From Amoeboradix gromovi (taxonomy: Eukaryota > Sanchytriomycota > Sanchytriomycetes > Sanchytriales > Sanchytriaceae), in NCBI GenBank assembly GCA_018985225.1, contig JADGIF010000078.1, forward strand, positions 1 through 22,829: a DNA stretch of 22,829 bases. Reading direction: 5' to 3'. This document shows, in pieces, positions 1 through 8,886 of the stretch; within the stretch, counting starts at the first letter, position 1; each line of letters begins with the position of its first letter. The notes under the pieces were generated by a model. It searched no databases, was not told the DNA's origin, and saw only the letters and a list, made by a program, of their open reading frames with translations. A program made the position numbers and the translations under genes.

Positions 1-562
1 TCCATAAAGTAATAAAGCTGAAATAATGTTCCAAGTTGTTACAGAAAGTTAGTCCAGTTTTTATATTTGATGTCCCACATGTTTAACTTGCAGATGCGTC
101 ATTACATTCCACCTATGTCTTCCCTCAGACGGTTTTTCATTTTGCGACCATTTTCTGAGTTAATAAGAACCTATCCATAGCCACTAAGTGATTTCCTTGG
201 ATCTAGATATCCTGACTATAATGATTTAGAGATTGGTATCATGGATGAGAAGAACTGCATGTCATGTTATTCAAGTGGGAATTGCAGTAAGAAGGAAAAT
301 TGGATTTTAAAATTCATACAGTCACGATAATCCTTTTTTAAGTTGAATCGAAAAGTTACCTTTAGTTCTCAACAATGATTTGAGCTTCATCTTGAGGACT
401 CATGAAGCATTATTGTGAAATGTTGCATGGACATAGAGATGCACTTAGATTACTTAAGCCTCGTAATGACATACGGTTTGAAGCTCAGGCAGACTCGCTT
501 GTAGATCTGAAATTAAAATGATAAAGTAACCAACTTTAAAAGTTTATTGTGCCAGAGCAGCT
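1..562. other. Left-edge stretch without a confident gene
   Basis: I see no convincing gene, tRNA or repeat here. Short open runs exist, for example an in-frame ATG stretch of 39 codons at 402-521 and an open run starting near 181. Runs of this length are expected by chance at this base composition, and none resembles a known family. The right end (543-548, TTTATT on the + strand) holds the AATAAA signal of the NDUFA6-like gene, so its short 3' UTR lies here. Confidence 0.5.
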
Positions 563-925
563 TTAGCGGGATCCTTTCAAAAAAGCACCCAAAAATCCCT
601 CTGGAAGTTTTTCCGATTCTTTTTTTGCTTCCAAGTATCGCGCAATTAGCCTGTTTACATGAGTTGGTTGTTTCCATACCATCAGAGTCTCTCTTAATTC
701 CATTTGGCCCTTAGTTAGTGCCGCATCTAGTTCTTTACCGGTAGCATGACTATTCTCATCGAACAAAAATCTCATTGTTTTTCTTACCACACTCGGTGGA
801 TAGCTTATGCTATAAATTTTACAGATATTCTCAGAATTCCTGATGCATTCTTTATACAGGGCCTGCACGCGCTTCTTTTGGTCCAAAGCCGATTTTGAAG
901 CTCTGGTGAATGTTGGTAATGTCAT
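563..925 (-). CDS. NDUFA6: LYR-motif protein, NDUFA6/B14-like complex I accessory subunit
   Basis: This 120-residue protein is predicted to be the LYR-family accessory subunit of mitochondrial complex I (NDUFA6/B14). In that family the subunit binds mitochondrial acyl carrier protein at the matrix arm. The LYR region is at residues 19-29, reading LYK instead of LYR at 23-25. The diagnostic stretch is at about residues 72-90 (GQMELRETLMVWKQPTHV), which closely follows the NDUFA6 pattern G-x-ELEET-x-VWKQ-x-THV. Length matches the family (about 125-130 residues). The ATG at 925 opens the frame; the stop is TAA, with AATAAA about 16 bases after it. It is divergent from ATP1, with 167 bp between the two starts, so a shared promoter for two OXPHOS genes is plausible. 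No intron is needed. The family assignment is by recalled motif, not by search. Confidence 0.82.
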   Translation of the reverse strand: MTLPTFTRASKSALDQKKRVQALYKECIRNSENICKIYSISYPPSVVRKTMRFLFDENSHATGKELDAALTKGQMELRETLMVWKQPTHVNRLIARYLEAKKESEKLPEGFLGAFLKGSR

Positions 926-1092
926 GGAGATTGTTTTAAAACTTATTCTGAAAAAAAGGCTAAATTTTAATTACCTTATTCTGGATATGCAGACACTTAA
1001 CCGTTTTAGAACTAAGATAATAATGGCCCTTGCATATCCTATTTATTGGGTATTCGTATACTTGAGAATAATCGGAGAATCGGGATAAAACA
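926..1092. promoter_or_regulatory. Bidirectional intergenic promoter between NDUFA6-like and ATP1
   Basis: These 167 bp separate two divergent start codons and must hold both 5' UTRs and both promoters. I cannot identify a TATA element with confidence. Shared control of a complex I subunit and an ATP synthase subunit is an inference from layout only. Confidence 0.55.
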
Positions 1093-2668
1093 ATGCTTTC
1101 AAGAGTAACGAGCTTGGTACGTTTGCAAAAACCGAAAGCAGCAGAATTGACAGGTATATTAGAAAGTAGAATTGTCGGTAACCAACCTGAGCTACAGGAA
1201 AGTGGTAGAGTTTTAAGCATCGGAGATGGTATTGCTCGTGTATATGGTCTCAAAAATGTGCAAGCAGAAGAAATGGTGCAGTTTAGCAGCGGCTTACAAG
1301 GGATGGCTTTAAATCTTGAGGCGGATAATGTTGGTATTGTAGTTTTTGGTAATGATCGTTTAATTAAAGAAGGCGATACTGTTAAGAGAACTGGCCATAT
1401 CGTCGATGTACCTACAGGACCCGGATTACTCGGAAGAGTTGTGGATGCTCTTGGTAATCCAATTGATGGTAAAGGGCCTGTTAAAAGCGCTGAACGTCGT
1501 CGTGTTCAATTAAAGGCTCCCGGAATCATCCCTAGAAAAAGTGTTCATGAACCTATGCAAACTGGTATCAAATGTATTGATTCTATGGTTCCAATTGGCA
1601 GAGGTCAAAGAGAACTAATTATCGGTGACCGTCAAACTGGTAAAACAGCTGTTGCACTTGATACCATTCTGAATCAAAAGGTATGGAATTCTGGTGCTGA
1701 TGAATCTAAGAAGTTGTACTGTGTGTATGTTGCTATTGGTCAAAAGAGATCCACAGTTGCTCAGTTTGTACAAACATTGGAAGAGAATGATGCTCTTAAA
1801 TATACAATTGTTGTGGCTGCAACTGCTTCTGAAGCTGCTCCATTACAGTTCTTGGCTCCTTATGCTGGTTGTGCCATGGGCGAATGGTTTAGAGACAACA
1901 AAAGACATTCCTTAATCATCTATGATGATTTGAGTAAGCAAGCCGTGGCATATCGTCAAATGTCCTTGCTATTAAGAAGACCACCTGGTAGAGAAGCTTA
2001 TCCTGGTGATGTGTTCTATTTACATTCTCGTTTATTAGAGAGAGCAGCTAAAATGAACGATGAATTCGGTGCTGGATCATTAACTGCGTTACCAGTCATT
2101 GAGACTCAAGGTATTTCGTATTAACTTAGGTGGAGATGTGAGTGCCTATATTCCTACAAATGTTATTTCTATTACAGATGGTCAAATCTTCTTAGAAGCG
2201 GAACTATTTTTCAAGGGAGTTAGACCAGCTATTAACGTTGGTTTAAGCGTTAGTAGAGTAGGTAGTGCAGCTCAGGTTAAAGCAATGAAACAAGTCGCGG
2301 GATCTCTTAAACTGTTTTTAGCCCAGTATCGTGAAGTAGCTGCATTTGCCCAGTTTGGTAGTGATTTAGACGCAAGTACTCAATTCTTATTGAATAGAGG
2401 AGCAAGACTAACTGAATTATTGAAGCAAGACCAGTACAAACCGTTACCTGTTGAAGAGCAAGTCAGCTTGATCTATTGCGGTGTTAATGGATTCTTGGAT
2501 AAAGTTGAGACAAAGAGAGTTACTGAATTTGAAAAGTCATTCTTGCCGTACATGAGAACTTCTGGAAAAGGAGTATTGGACAGCATCAAAGCTAAAGGTC
2601 AGTTGGACAAGACAATTGAAGGTGAGTTGAAGTCATCTATTGATGCGTTCTTTAAAACATGGCAATAG
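1093..2668 (+). CDS. ATP1: Mitochondrial F1F0 ATP synthase subunit alpha (two exons)
   Basis: This gene encodes the alpha subunit of the mitochondrial F1 catalytic head. Exons are 1093-2110 and 2130-2668, giving 518 residues. The Walker A motif GDRQTGKTA is at residues 178-186. The Walker B region LIIYDD is at about 274-279, followed by [25 protein letters not shown] is at about 298-313. The arginine finger is in VSRVGSAAQ, at about residue 382. The N-terminus ([15 protein letters not shown]) is basic and hydroxylated, as in a matrix presequence, but short; the mature-type start AAELTGILE follows at once. Without splicing, the first frame stops soon after VIETQ. Removing the 19-nt intron gives [16 protein letters not shown], the conserved family sequence. 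AATAAA lies at 2677-2682, 9 bases after the stop. It is divergent from the complex I gene. Confidence 0.97.
2111..2129 (+). other. 19-nt spliceosomal intron in ATP1
   Basis: The sequence is GTATTTCGTATTAACTTAG. It splits a glycine codon (G|GT) in the highly conserved ETQ-GGDVSAY segment. It has the 5' module GTATTT and the 3' module TAACTTAG with the presumed branch A at position 14. If retained, it puts an in-frame TAA inside the intron. Confidence 0.95.
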
Positions 2669-3020
2669 GAAAGATAAATAAATCTAATTTGTTATAATGA
2701 CTCCAATTGCAAAAATTGAATATTAGCTGCGAGCTTAATTGAATTAAGCATTGATCGTGATTAAGTCAGTTATGTCACTTTATTGTCCTCTCTTTTTAAC
2801 CATACAAATTAGTACATTCAGAAAAGGGTCTAAAATAAATTTATCGTCCAAAGAAATGGGAAAAACATTGGCGTAATGTAATTTAACATTGACTTCTGGC
2901 ACGCCTAAAAGGTCTGGCACTCCGAAGAGAAGTACTTAGACAAAGCGAGATGATTACAATAGAGTATTTGACGTAGTAAAAATAACCTCATTAACTAAAA
3001 ACGTTAATTTATTGAAGATA
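2669..3020. other. Convergent intergenic region, ATP1 / CHORD gene
   Basis: These 352 bp lie between two 3' ends. They carry the ATP1 poly(A) signal (2677-2682) and, for the minus strand, the CHORD-gene AATAAA (3008-3013). TCTGGCAC occurs twice within 30 bp (about 2896-2922), which I regard as minor. I see no other feature. Confidence 0.5.
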
Positions 3021-3881
3021 TCATTTTACGTCAGTGGTTCCGCTTCCAGAAGTGCCAAACGTAGTAAATACTTTTTCAGTAGAGGTAGCATCCAGAGATG
3101 GCCAAGAGCCACCAACCTTTTTCTCTAACGTCAATTCGATTTTAGTTTTCAAAATTTTCATTTTAGAATCAGAAGGAACGATTTCGTCATGAAGTTCAAC
3201 ATGAAAGTACACACCAGGAGCATTAAGAGTTATGCTGAAGGGATTAAAAAGTACCTTGCACGAATCGCTGTCGACATTCTTTGCAAACACACTAACATGC
3301 ATCTGTCGCATAGATTGATACCAGTCATGCCTGGCTGGTTTTACAGAAGGCGTATACATATGATTACCAGTAGTACAGCCTTTTATTTTAACAAACTCAT
3401 CAAATTCAAGCACTTTACGTTTGCAGCAGTTGTACCCTTTAGAACCTTCGTGAAATATTGCTATCCCTTTATGGAATTGACAGTCTTTAGGATCCCCGTC
3501 ATATTCATATGAACATCCTAATCTTTGACATCTCATACCTATCTTAGGTATAAAATCAGCAGGGTCCTCTTTGATTTCTAGACTACTTTTATTAGCAACC
3601 GTTGTTGGAATTAAAGAGTTTGCTGGCGTCTTGATACTTTCTACTTTAGGTTTATCGGCAGCAGATACTCGAGATGGCAAAACCTTGCTCTCACTCTCAA
3701 CTTCTCTTTCCTGATGCTGACCTGATTGACAACCTTCAATTTTAAGAAAGTCATCGAAATCAATAACTCTTTTCTCGCAGCAAGTGTACCCTTTTAAACC
3801 ATCATGAAATACCGGTTTACCTGGATGAAATATACATTTATCGTCTGATGGAGATTTGCATTTTACACAAACAGCTGTCAT
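3021..3881 (-). CDS. CHORDC1: CHORD-CS domain co-chaperone (CHORDC1/morgana/CHP-1-like)
   Basis: This 286-residue protein has two zinc-binding CHORD domains and a C-terminal CS (p23-like) domain. CHORD1 is at about residues 5-59 (CVKCKS..., CIFHPGKPVFHDGLKGYTCC, then DFDDFLKIEGCQSGQH). CHORD2 is at about 117-174 (RCQRLGCSY..., CQFHKGIAIFHEGSKGYNCC, FDEFVKIKGCTTGNH). A Ser/Pro/Lys-rich linker separates them. The CS domain is at about 183-275 and begins RHDWYQ. In animals this architecture binds HSP90 and acts as a co-chaperone; plant RAR1 has the CHORDs but lacks the CS domain. The ATG at 3881 sits directly before CHORD1, and the stop is TGA. AATAAA lies 7 bases after the stop. No intron is needed. 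The first CHORD has fewer cysteines at its start than CHORD2. Confidence 0.93.
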   Translation of the reverse strand: MTAVCVKCKSPSDDKCIFHPGKPVFHDGLKGYTCCEKRVIDFDDFLKIEGCQSGQHQEREVESESKVLPSRVSAADKPKVESIKTPANSLIPTTVANKSSLEIKEDPADFIPKIGMRCQRLGCSYEYDGDPKDCQFHKGIAIFHEGSKGYNCCKRKVLEFDEFVKIKGCTTGNHMYTPSVKPARHDWYQSMRQMHVSVFAKNVDSDSCKVLFNPFSITLNAPGVYFHVELHDEIVPSDSKMKILKTKIELTLEKKVGGSWPSLDATSTEKVFTTFGTSGSGTTDVK

Positions 3882-4568
3882 GAGGGGTATTCAATCTTGT
3901 GAGACATTTGAGACGTCATTAATAAAAAGTAGACCAGGCATATGAATCAATAGGTTTTTCGAATATTCTACATCTAACTTGTGTTTCGCGAAAGCTGAAA
4001 GTGATGTAAGAGCAGTTAGATAAGCACAACTCATGCAAGACAATCACTTTACTGCATTCCCACAAACTTTTCAACGCAATCGGTAATTGTGGAACAAAAT
4101 ATAAATTTATGCTATATCTAAAATGAACGAGATTATCATTGTTACAAATACCTTTAGAGTTGCAGTCAGTATATGAGAGACCATTTGATGCTATTTACTG
4201 GCATTTAAAGAAAGAAACAGATCGCTTGTTGGATTACAAACCTCATGAATTACACTTCAAAAAACGCAGCTTATAAAAGCTACCAGACCATTGCAGTCAA
4301 CATCGTGTTCAACAGAGAGGGTTTGGTATATGCGTAATTTGTTCTACAGAGGATTTTGACAAAGCATATGTAATACGATGGTAGAGAAAGAGCGCTGTAA
4401 GAATTAGTTCACTAGAATTAGGTTGGATTTTCTTGTGTAATCTCTCATAACTGTACATGGAGAGATACACTTACCATCTAATTTTATACAAACGCCTAGT
4501 TTGGTGGATTCATTTTGATCAAATATCATCAAAGATAAATAAAATAAGATAAATAGATAAAGTATTTA
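3882..4568. other. Intergenic region upstream of the CHORD gene
   Basis: This 687-bp region holds the CHORD promoter and the 3' flank of the ABC transporter gene. One plus frame (about 3926-4380) is broken by only a few stops and reads like protein in places, but I could not tie it to a family, and the stop count is not convincingly below chance. The right end is A-rich with repeated GATAAA-like units (4532-4561). No tRNA or known ncRNA was recognised. Confidence 0.4.
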
Positions 4569-4570
4569 TT
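4565..4570 (-). terminator. Poly(A) signal AATAAA overlapping the ABC gene stop codon
   Basis: On the minus strand the stop codon and signal are fused as TAATAAA: the last two bases of the TAA stop begin AATAAA. The 3' UTR would therefore be almost entirely downstream of a signal that starts inside the coding region. Confidence 0.6.
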
Positions 4571-7500
4571 ATATATCCTGCAATGCAGCCAGCTTGTAAT
4601 AAGATCCACCTCGCTCATATAAATCAATATGGGTTCCCTGCTCTATTATTCTTCCATTTTCCACCACGCATATCTTATCACAGTGCTCCACACTACTCAG
4701 CTTGTGCGACACTATAATTACTGTGGTATCAAGCTGATCAATTACATCCATAAGCATGTCTTCGTTTTCCTGGTCCAAGGCACTCAGTGCTTCGTCCAAA
4801 ATAAGCAGCTTAGGTCTTCGTATCAATATCCTACCTAAGAGGAGTCTTTGAAGTTGCCCACCACTCACAGAATTTGCATCTATCATTGTCTGCTCCTTTA
4901 ATGGTAGCTTGTTGATCCAATCCCAAAGATTCACCAATTTCATGGTTGGCATAATGTCCTGATCCGGCATGCCTAGAAGTATGTTTTCTTTAATAGTATC
5001 TCTGAACAGCCCATCTCTGCTAATAAATAACACGCTGTTTCTTAACCCATTCAAATCCCATTCCTGAGCATTGATGTGATCGATATAAACCATCCCTTTG
5101 TTTGGGTCATACAGCCTTAAAAGCAACTTTGCAATCGTCGTCTTTCCACTGCCGCTCTGACCGACTATCCCAATCTTTTGCTTCTCTTGAATGATCAAAT
5201 TAGCATGAGTGAGAGCATTCTCGTTTCTACCAGCGTATTTAAAGCTAACATTATCTAGCTCGGCACTGCCCTGTATATCTACTGGAATGCTACCCCCGCT
5301 AAATGAGATGCTCGGTGAGCTCTCTAACAAATCAAAGAATCTCTCAGCACTGTCTGTCGCCTGTAAAAATGTTCTATAAACATTCAGCAACGAGTCAATA
5401 GATGAACTGCTCATTAGTATGATAAAAAGCGGCTGTATAAGCTGTTCTATACCTATCATATTGTAGTAAATCAAAATATAGCCAATGTAGAATATAATTG
5501 GGAACAAAAACTCTCTTAGGCTAGATATCAGTCCATCAAAAAGTCCTATGACAAACAGCATATACAGAACCAGTTTGCGCTGACTTTCTATCAATTCATC
5601 GTACTTCTGCAATATGTGCTCATGGCAATTTAATGACCTTAAAATTCGAATATTGCCCAAACAATCCCCAACCAGTCCACTTGCTTCTATTTTCTTCAAC
5701 ACTAACTTGTCGTTGTATCTTTTAGCTATCTGGCTGGTGTAATAACTGCCAACACTCAAAATCACTAAAAATGCGCAACAAACGCTTCCGATAATTGGAC
5801 TAACAAGCAAAGCAAATATAAAACCTCCAAAAAAGGTCACCAAGTTTTGTAATACCTGTACAAACAAGCTACCACTGCTTTGTTCAATTCTTTGTAAGTC
5901 CTCTTCTATCCTGCTTTGCAGCTGCGCACTCCCATTTACAGGGTCATCAAAGTATTGCATATCCTGGTACAACAACGACTTGAATATTGCTGGCAGAAAT
6001 TTAGTGCTAAATGACGCCGACATATAACTGAGAAAATATGTGGTGGTACCTAGCCCTATGAATGCAGATAGAGCTATGTACAAGTAATAAAGACAGTACT
6101 GGTCGATTGTTGCTCTATCTTCTGGATGTCCCAGATATGTAAGAATTGATGAAAAGAGAAACCCCGTTACTGGCATTATCAACCCAAATATTAGCGACCC
6201 TACCAATCCTATACCAAACATCCATGGCTTGTGGTATACTTGCTTAGTCATGTACTTCAGCACGGGGTTTTTTATCGTTGACTTTTTCAATATTTTGGTT
6301 AAATTAATTTTAGAGACACTTTGACTTATAGGAAGCTCATCCAGTTTTAACAAATTGTTGCTAGATGCTGATTTGCTTTTGGGCATGTTAAAAGATTGGC
6401 CCTGCACCAGCTCATTAAAATATCCTTGCTCTGCCACGAGTTCATCGAATGTACCATGCTCCACAATCTCCCCGTTCTTAAATACGTGAATCACATCACT
6501 GTGCTTAATGCTGCTAATTCTATGACTAACCTGAATACACGTTTTTTCCTGACTAATCATGTCAATAGTCGATTGGACCACTTGCTCAGATATCGAATCC
6601 AGCGCACTCGTAGCTTCGTCAAAAAGCAAAATAGGTGGATCCGTGATTAGTGATCTGGTTATAGCTACCCTCTGTTTCTGTCCTTGGCTCATTGCTACGC
6701 CTTTCTCGCCAACCATTGTAAAATATCCTTTTGGCAGTTTTACGATGAAATCATGAGCATGCGCCTTGGTGCTGCAGGTTATTACATTTTCCATTATTTT
6801 ACTAGGTATCTTTGTATCATAAATACCAAATGGTAGTAAAATGTTCTGAATTACAGTCAAATTAAATAACTTCGGATTTTGTTCCACAAGTCCAAATTTT
6901 CGTCGAATGTATTGTGGATCTAATTCCCTTAATTCATTTCCGTCTATGTATACATGACCATGATAGTCATAGTACTTCAACAGTATATTCAGCACGGTGG
7001 ATTTCCCACTGCCACTCTCCCCTACGAATGCGATGTTCTGTCCCGGTTTGATAGTAAACGATATGTTCCTCAATGCGTATTCATCTCTGTTTGGGTATCT
7101 GAATGAGACGTCTTTAAACTCGATAACACCTATGAATTCCGATGGCTTCTTAAGTACAGGCGGATCTGTATATGCCATCACCGGTTTTAGTCTATTCCAG
7201 GCCCCTAGACCTCTAAAAACACCCTGAACTGTCATTGGTAGACTTCCGAATGCTTGAAATGCATTCATTATCACTGTGTATATTGTAATGGCTTCTGCAA
7301 CTGTTATCCTTCCGTTCTCAACCTGCAAGCTAGCATAGTATAAACTAAGACCAGTGGCACCATATATTATAAACATACAGGACCCGCTTGCAAATCCTAG
7401 CATCAGACTGGTCTTTTTTGCAATATTTAACAATTTGAGCAGAATATCTTCATACTGCATGTAAATATAGTTTTGGCAATTAAATGTCATTATTGTGGTT

Positions 7501-8627
7501 ATGTTGGTGATAGCATCTCCTAGTATATGACTAGCACGTGCCTTGTATTCCACTTCTAAAAATCCTACCTTTTTATAGAAGAACATCATCATAACAAACA
7601 AGAGTAAAAGCAGAGGAATTATAGTCAGCTGAACCAATGTCGTCTGATAGTCAAATATGAATGCAATTGTAAATGATGTAATTATGCTCGTAATGTTATT
7701 GACAAATTGACATAATAATAACCCAACTTGCTCAATTTCACTGACACTGGAGAGCAAAGAAGGAATCCCTAGTGCGTTCTTGTCGTTCTCTTTCCCAACT
7801 GGTGAGTTTGGAGTACGTAGCGGAGGTAAGTCCTTGGGATTAAAATCTTTGGGTAAATTATTAACATCAAAGTCGTTGGGCAGTTTGCGCAAAATATCTT
7901 GAGGAATTGGTGGCAGATTTTGAATGTCAAAGTCTGCTGGTAGCCCATGCTTAATTAAAAGATCCTTTGGAATAGGTGGCATTTTGGAGATATCAAATCC
8001 AGGTGGTAATTGAGCGAGTAGCTCTGGCGGCATTGGTGGCAAAGACATGTCTGGTTGTTTTAATATAAGAGGTGAGTTATCACTTTCCGTAAATTCTACT
8101 TCTTGCAAACCCATTGATTTTCTTTTTAGATTAGCTCGATCATGTTGACGCAATAGCTCTGATCTTTCCATCTCGGCTAGTTTAGACTGATCAGGCATAT
8201 CGCCGTAATCAAAAAGATTCTTGTTACCTTTGGGCGCGGGGCGAAGTAGAGGAACTTTGGCTGTGTCATCACTTAAATGGGTTTTGGGTGGTGGGGCACT
8301 ATTACCTTGCATTTCAGAGAACCAAGCCATTTCTTTGAGCAACAGAGATTTGCTCAGTCTAAGGCGAAGCTGCTTACCCAAATCAAAGTTTACTACCAGG
8401 ATGATTTTACCAATGTAGAATACGGTGAAATTAAAGCAACCTAATCCTACCATGTAGAGCAGTGGAGAGAGATCTTTCAGACCTTCTTTTCCGGACAGAA
8501 AGTTCTCAATAATTTTACCAAAGTAGATTTGGAAAACAGGACCAACTACACCTGTTAGTAAGTTACAAATAAGTGCAATTGCTAGATATACTTTGAGATA
8601 AGTGAAGCTGCCCTCAAGAAGTGTCAT
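4569..8627 (-). CDS. Full-length ABCB-type ABC transporter with a large insert in intracellular loop 1
   Basis: This 1352-residue protein has the order TMD1-NBD1-TMD2-NBD2, the P-glycoprotein (ABCB) layout of membrane exporters; the substrate is unknown. NBD1 has Walker A GESGSGKST (536-544), Q-loop Q583, a signature reading MSQGQ (646-650, usually LSGGQ), Walker B with DE at 670-671, and H702. NBD2 has Walker A GQSGSGKTT (1156-1164), R1204 where the Q-loop glutamine is expected, the signature VSGGQ (1254-1258), Walker B DE at 1278-1279, and H1308. Both catalytic glutamates are present. After TM2 and the motif MAWF (100-103), about 185 extra residues (104-289) separate it from the normal loop, including proline-rich repeats. 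The second half has the ordinary short loop (QYFDDPVNGSAQLQSR). The ATG at 8627 leaves only about eight residues before the first membrane helix. No signal peptide and no intron are seen. Confidence 0.93.
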   Translation of the reverse strand: MTLLEGSFTYLKVYLAIALICNLLTGVVGPVFQIYFGKIIENFLSGKEGLKDLSPLLYMVGLGCFNFTVFYIGKIILVVNFDLGKQLRLRLSKSLLLKEMAWFSEMQGNSAPPPKTHLSDDTAKVPLLRPAPKGNKNLFDYGDMPDQSKLAEMERSELLRQHDRANLKRKSMGLQEVEFTESDNSPLILKQPDMSLPPMPPELLAQLPPGFDISKMPPIPKDLLIKHGLPADFDIQNLPPIPQDILRKLPNDFDVNNLPKDFNPKDLPPLRTPNSPVGKENDKNALGIPSLLSSVSEIEQVGLLLCQFVNNITSIITSFTIAFIFDYQTTLVQLTIIPLLLLLFVMMMFFYKKVGFLEVEYKARASHILGDAITNITTIMTFNCQNYIYMQYEDILLKLLNIAKKTSLMLGFASGSCMFIIYGATGLSLYYASLQVENGRITVAEAITIYTVIMNAFQAFGSLPMTVQGVFRGLGAWNRLKPVMAYTDPPVLKKPSEFIGVIEFKDVSFRYPNRDEYALRNISFTIKPGQNIAFVGESGSGKSTVLNILLKYYDYHGHVYIDGNELRELDPQYIRRKFGLVEQNPKLFNLTVIQNILLPFGIYDTKIPSKIMENVITCSTKAHAHDFIVKLPKGYFTMVGEKGVAMSQGQKQRVAITRSLITDPPILLFDEATSALDSISEQVVQSTIDMISQEKTCIQVSHRISSIKHSDVIHVFKNGEIVEHGTFDELVAEQGYFNELVQGQSFNMPKSKSASSNNLLKLDELPISQSVSKINLTKILKKSTIKNPVLKYMTKQVYHKPWMFGIGLVGSLIFGLIMPVTGFLFSSILTYLGHPEDRATIDQYCLYYLYIALSAFIGLGTTTYFLSYMSASFSTKFLPAIFKSLLYQDMQYFDDPVNGSAQLQSRIEEDLQRIEQSSGSLFVQVLQNLVTFFGGFIFALLVSPIIGSVCCAFLVILSVGSYYTSQIAKRYNDKLVLKKIEASGLVGDCLGNIRILRSLNCHEHILQKYDELIESQRKLVLYMLFVIGLFDGLISSLREFLFPIIFYIGYILIYYNMIGIEQLIQPLFIILMSSSSIDSLLNVYRTFLQATDSAERFFDLLESSPSISFSGGSIPVDIQGSAELDNVSFKYAGRNENALTHANLIIQEKQKIGIVGQSGSGKTTIAKLLLRLYDPNKGMVYIDHINAQEWDLNGLRNSVLFISRDGLFRDTIKENILLGMPDQDIMPTMKLVNLWDWINKLPLKEQTMIDANSVSGGQLQRLLLGRILIRRPKLLILDEALSALDQENEDMLMDVIDQLDTTVIIVSHKLSSVEHCDKICVVENGRIIEQGTHIDLYERGGSYYKLAALQDI
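7818..8048 (-). repeat. Proline-rich tandem protein repeat in the ABC transporter insert
   Basis: Residues 194-270 hold about three and a half copies of a 20-22 residue unit of the form PPxPx(D/E)(L/I)Lxx..LPxxFD(I/V)xx(L/M). Units start near residues 197, 217, 239 and 259; the last is partial. The register is kept by LPPGFDISKM, LPADFDIQNL, LPNDFDVNNL and LPKDFNPKDL. The copies differ in sequence, so the repeat is old and maintained at protein level, not a recent DNA duplication. Confidence 0.85.
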
Positions 8628-8886
8628 TCGGATGAGTAGAAGGGTGGCTTTTACTTAACACTTTTGAATGTTACATTAATGGAACGAGGCTAGATGTTTT
8701 AACTTAGACACCCGTTCAGTTGCCCAAATGATTTTAGATATAGTGTAAAACCAATACGATACTATGTTCTATCGCCGTGATTGTTTAAATAGTAACTCAA
8801 GTCAACTGCATCCAATTTTAACGATTAATATTTTTTGATCGACTCCTTGATACAGTCAAGAATTGTCCTTTGAATTTTATTTTAGA
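8628..8886. promoter_or_regulatory. Divergent promoter region, ABC transporter / PP2A B55
   Basis: This stretch of 259 bp separates the two divergent ATG codons. It contains AT-rich blocks but no element I can assign. The frame of the PP2A gene stays open upstream to a TTG at 8863; I prefer the ATG at 8887 because the protein then begins [13 protein letters not shown], as expected for B55. Confidence 0.5.

Noticed and set aside
2111-2129. The gene breaks could be sequencing indels or true frameshifts.
   Set aside because: All four are explained by the same 19-nt GTA...TAAYNNAG block and restore conserved residues at the junction, which random indels would not do.
3926-4380. A plus frame with few stops that reads partly like protein (for example QSVYERPFDAIYWHLKK).
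   Set aside because: About 5 stops in 150 codons against roughly 10-11 expected is not convincing across six frames, no family was recognised, and no in-frame continuous gene exists.
4397-4415. A 19-nt GTAAGA...CTAG block in the intergenic region.
   Set aside because: It lacks the TAAYNNAG module, and joining its flanks gives no open frame.
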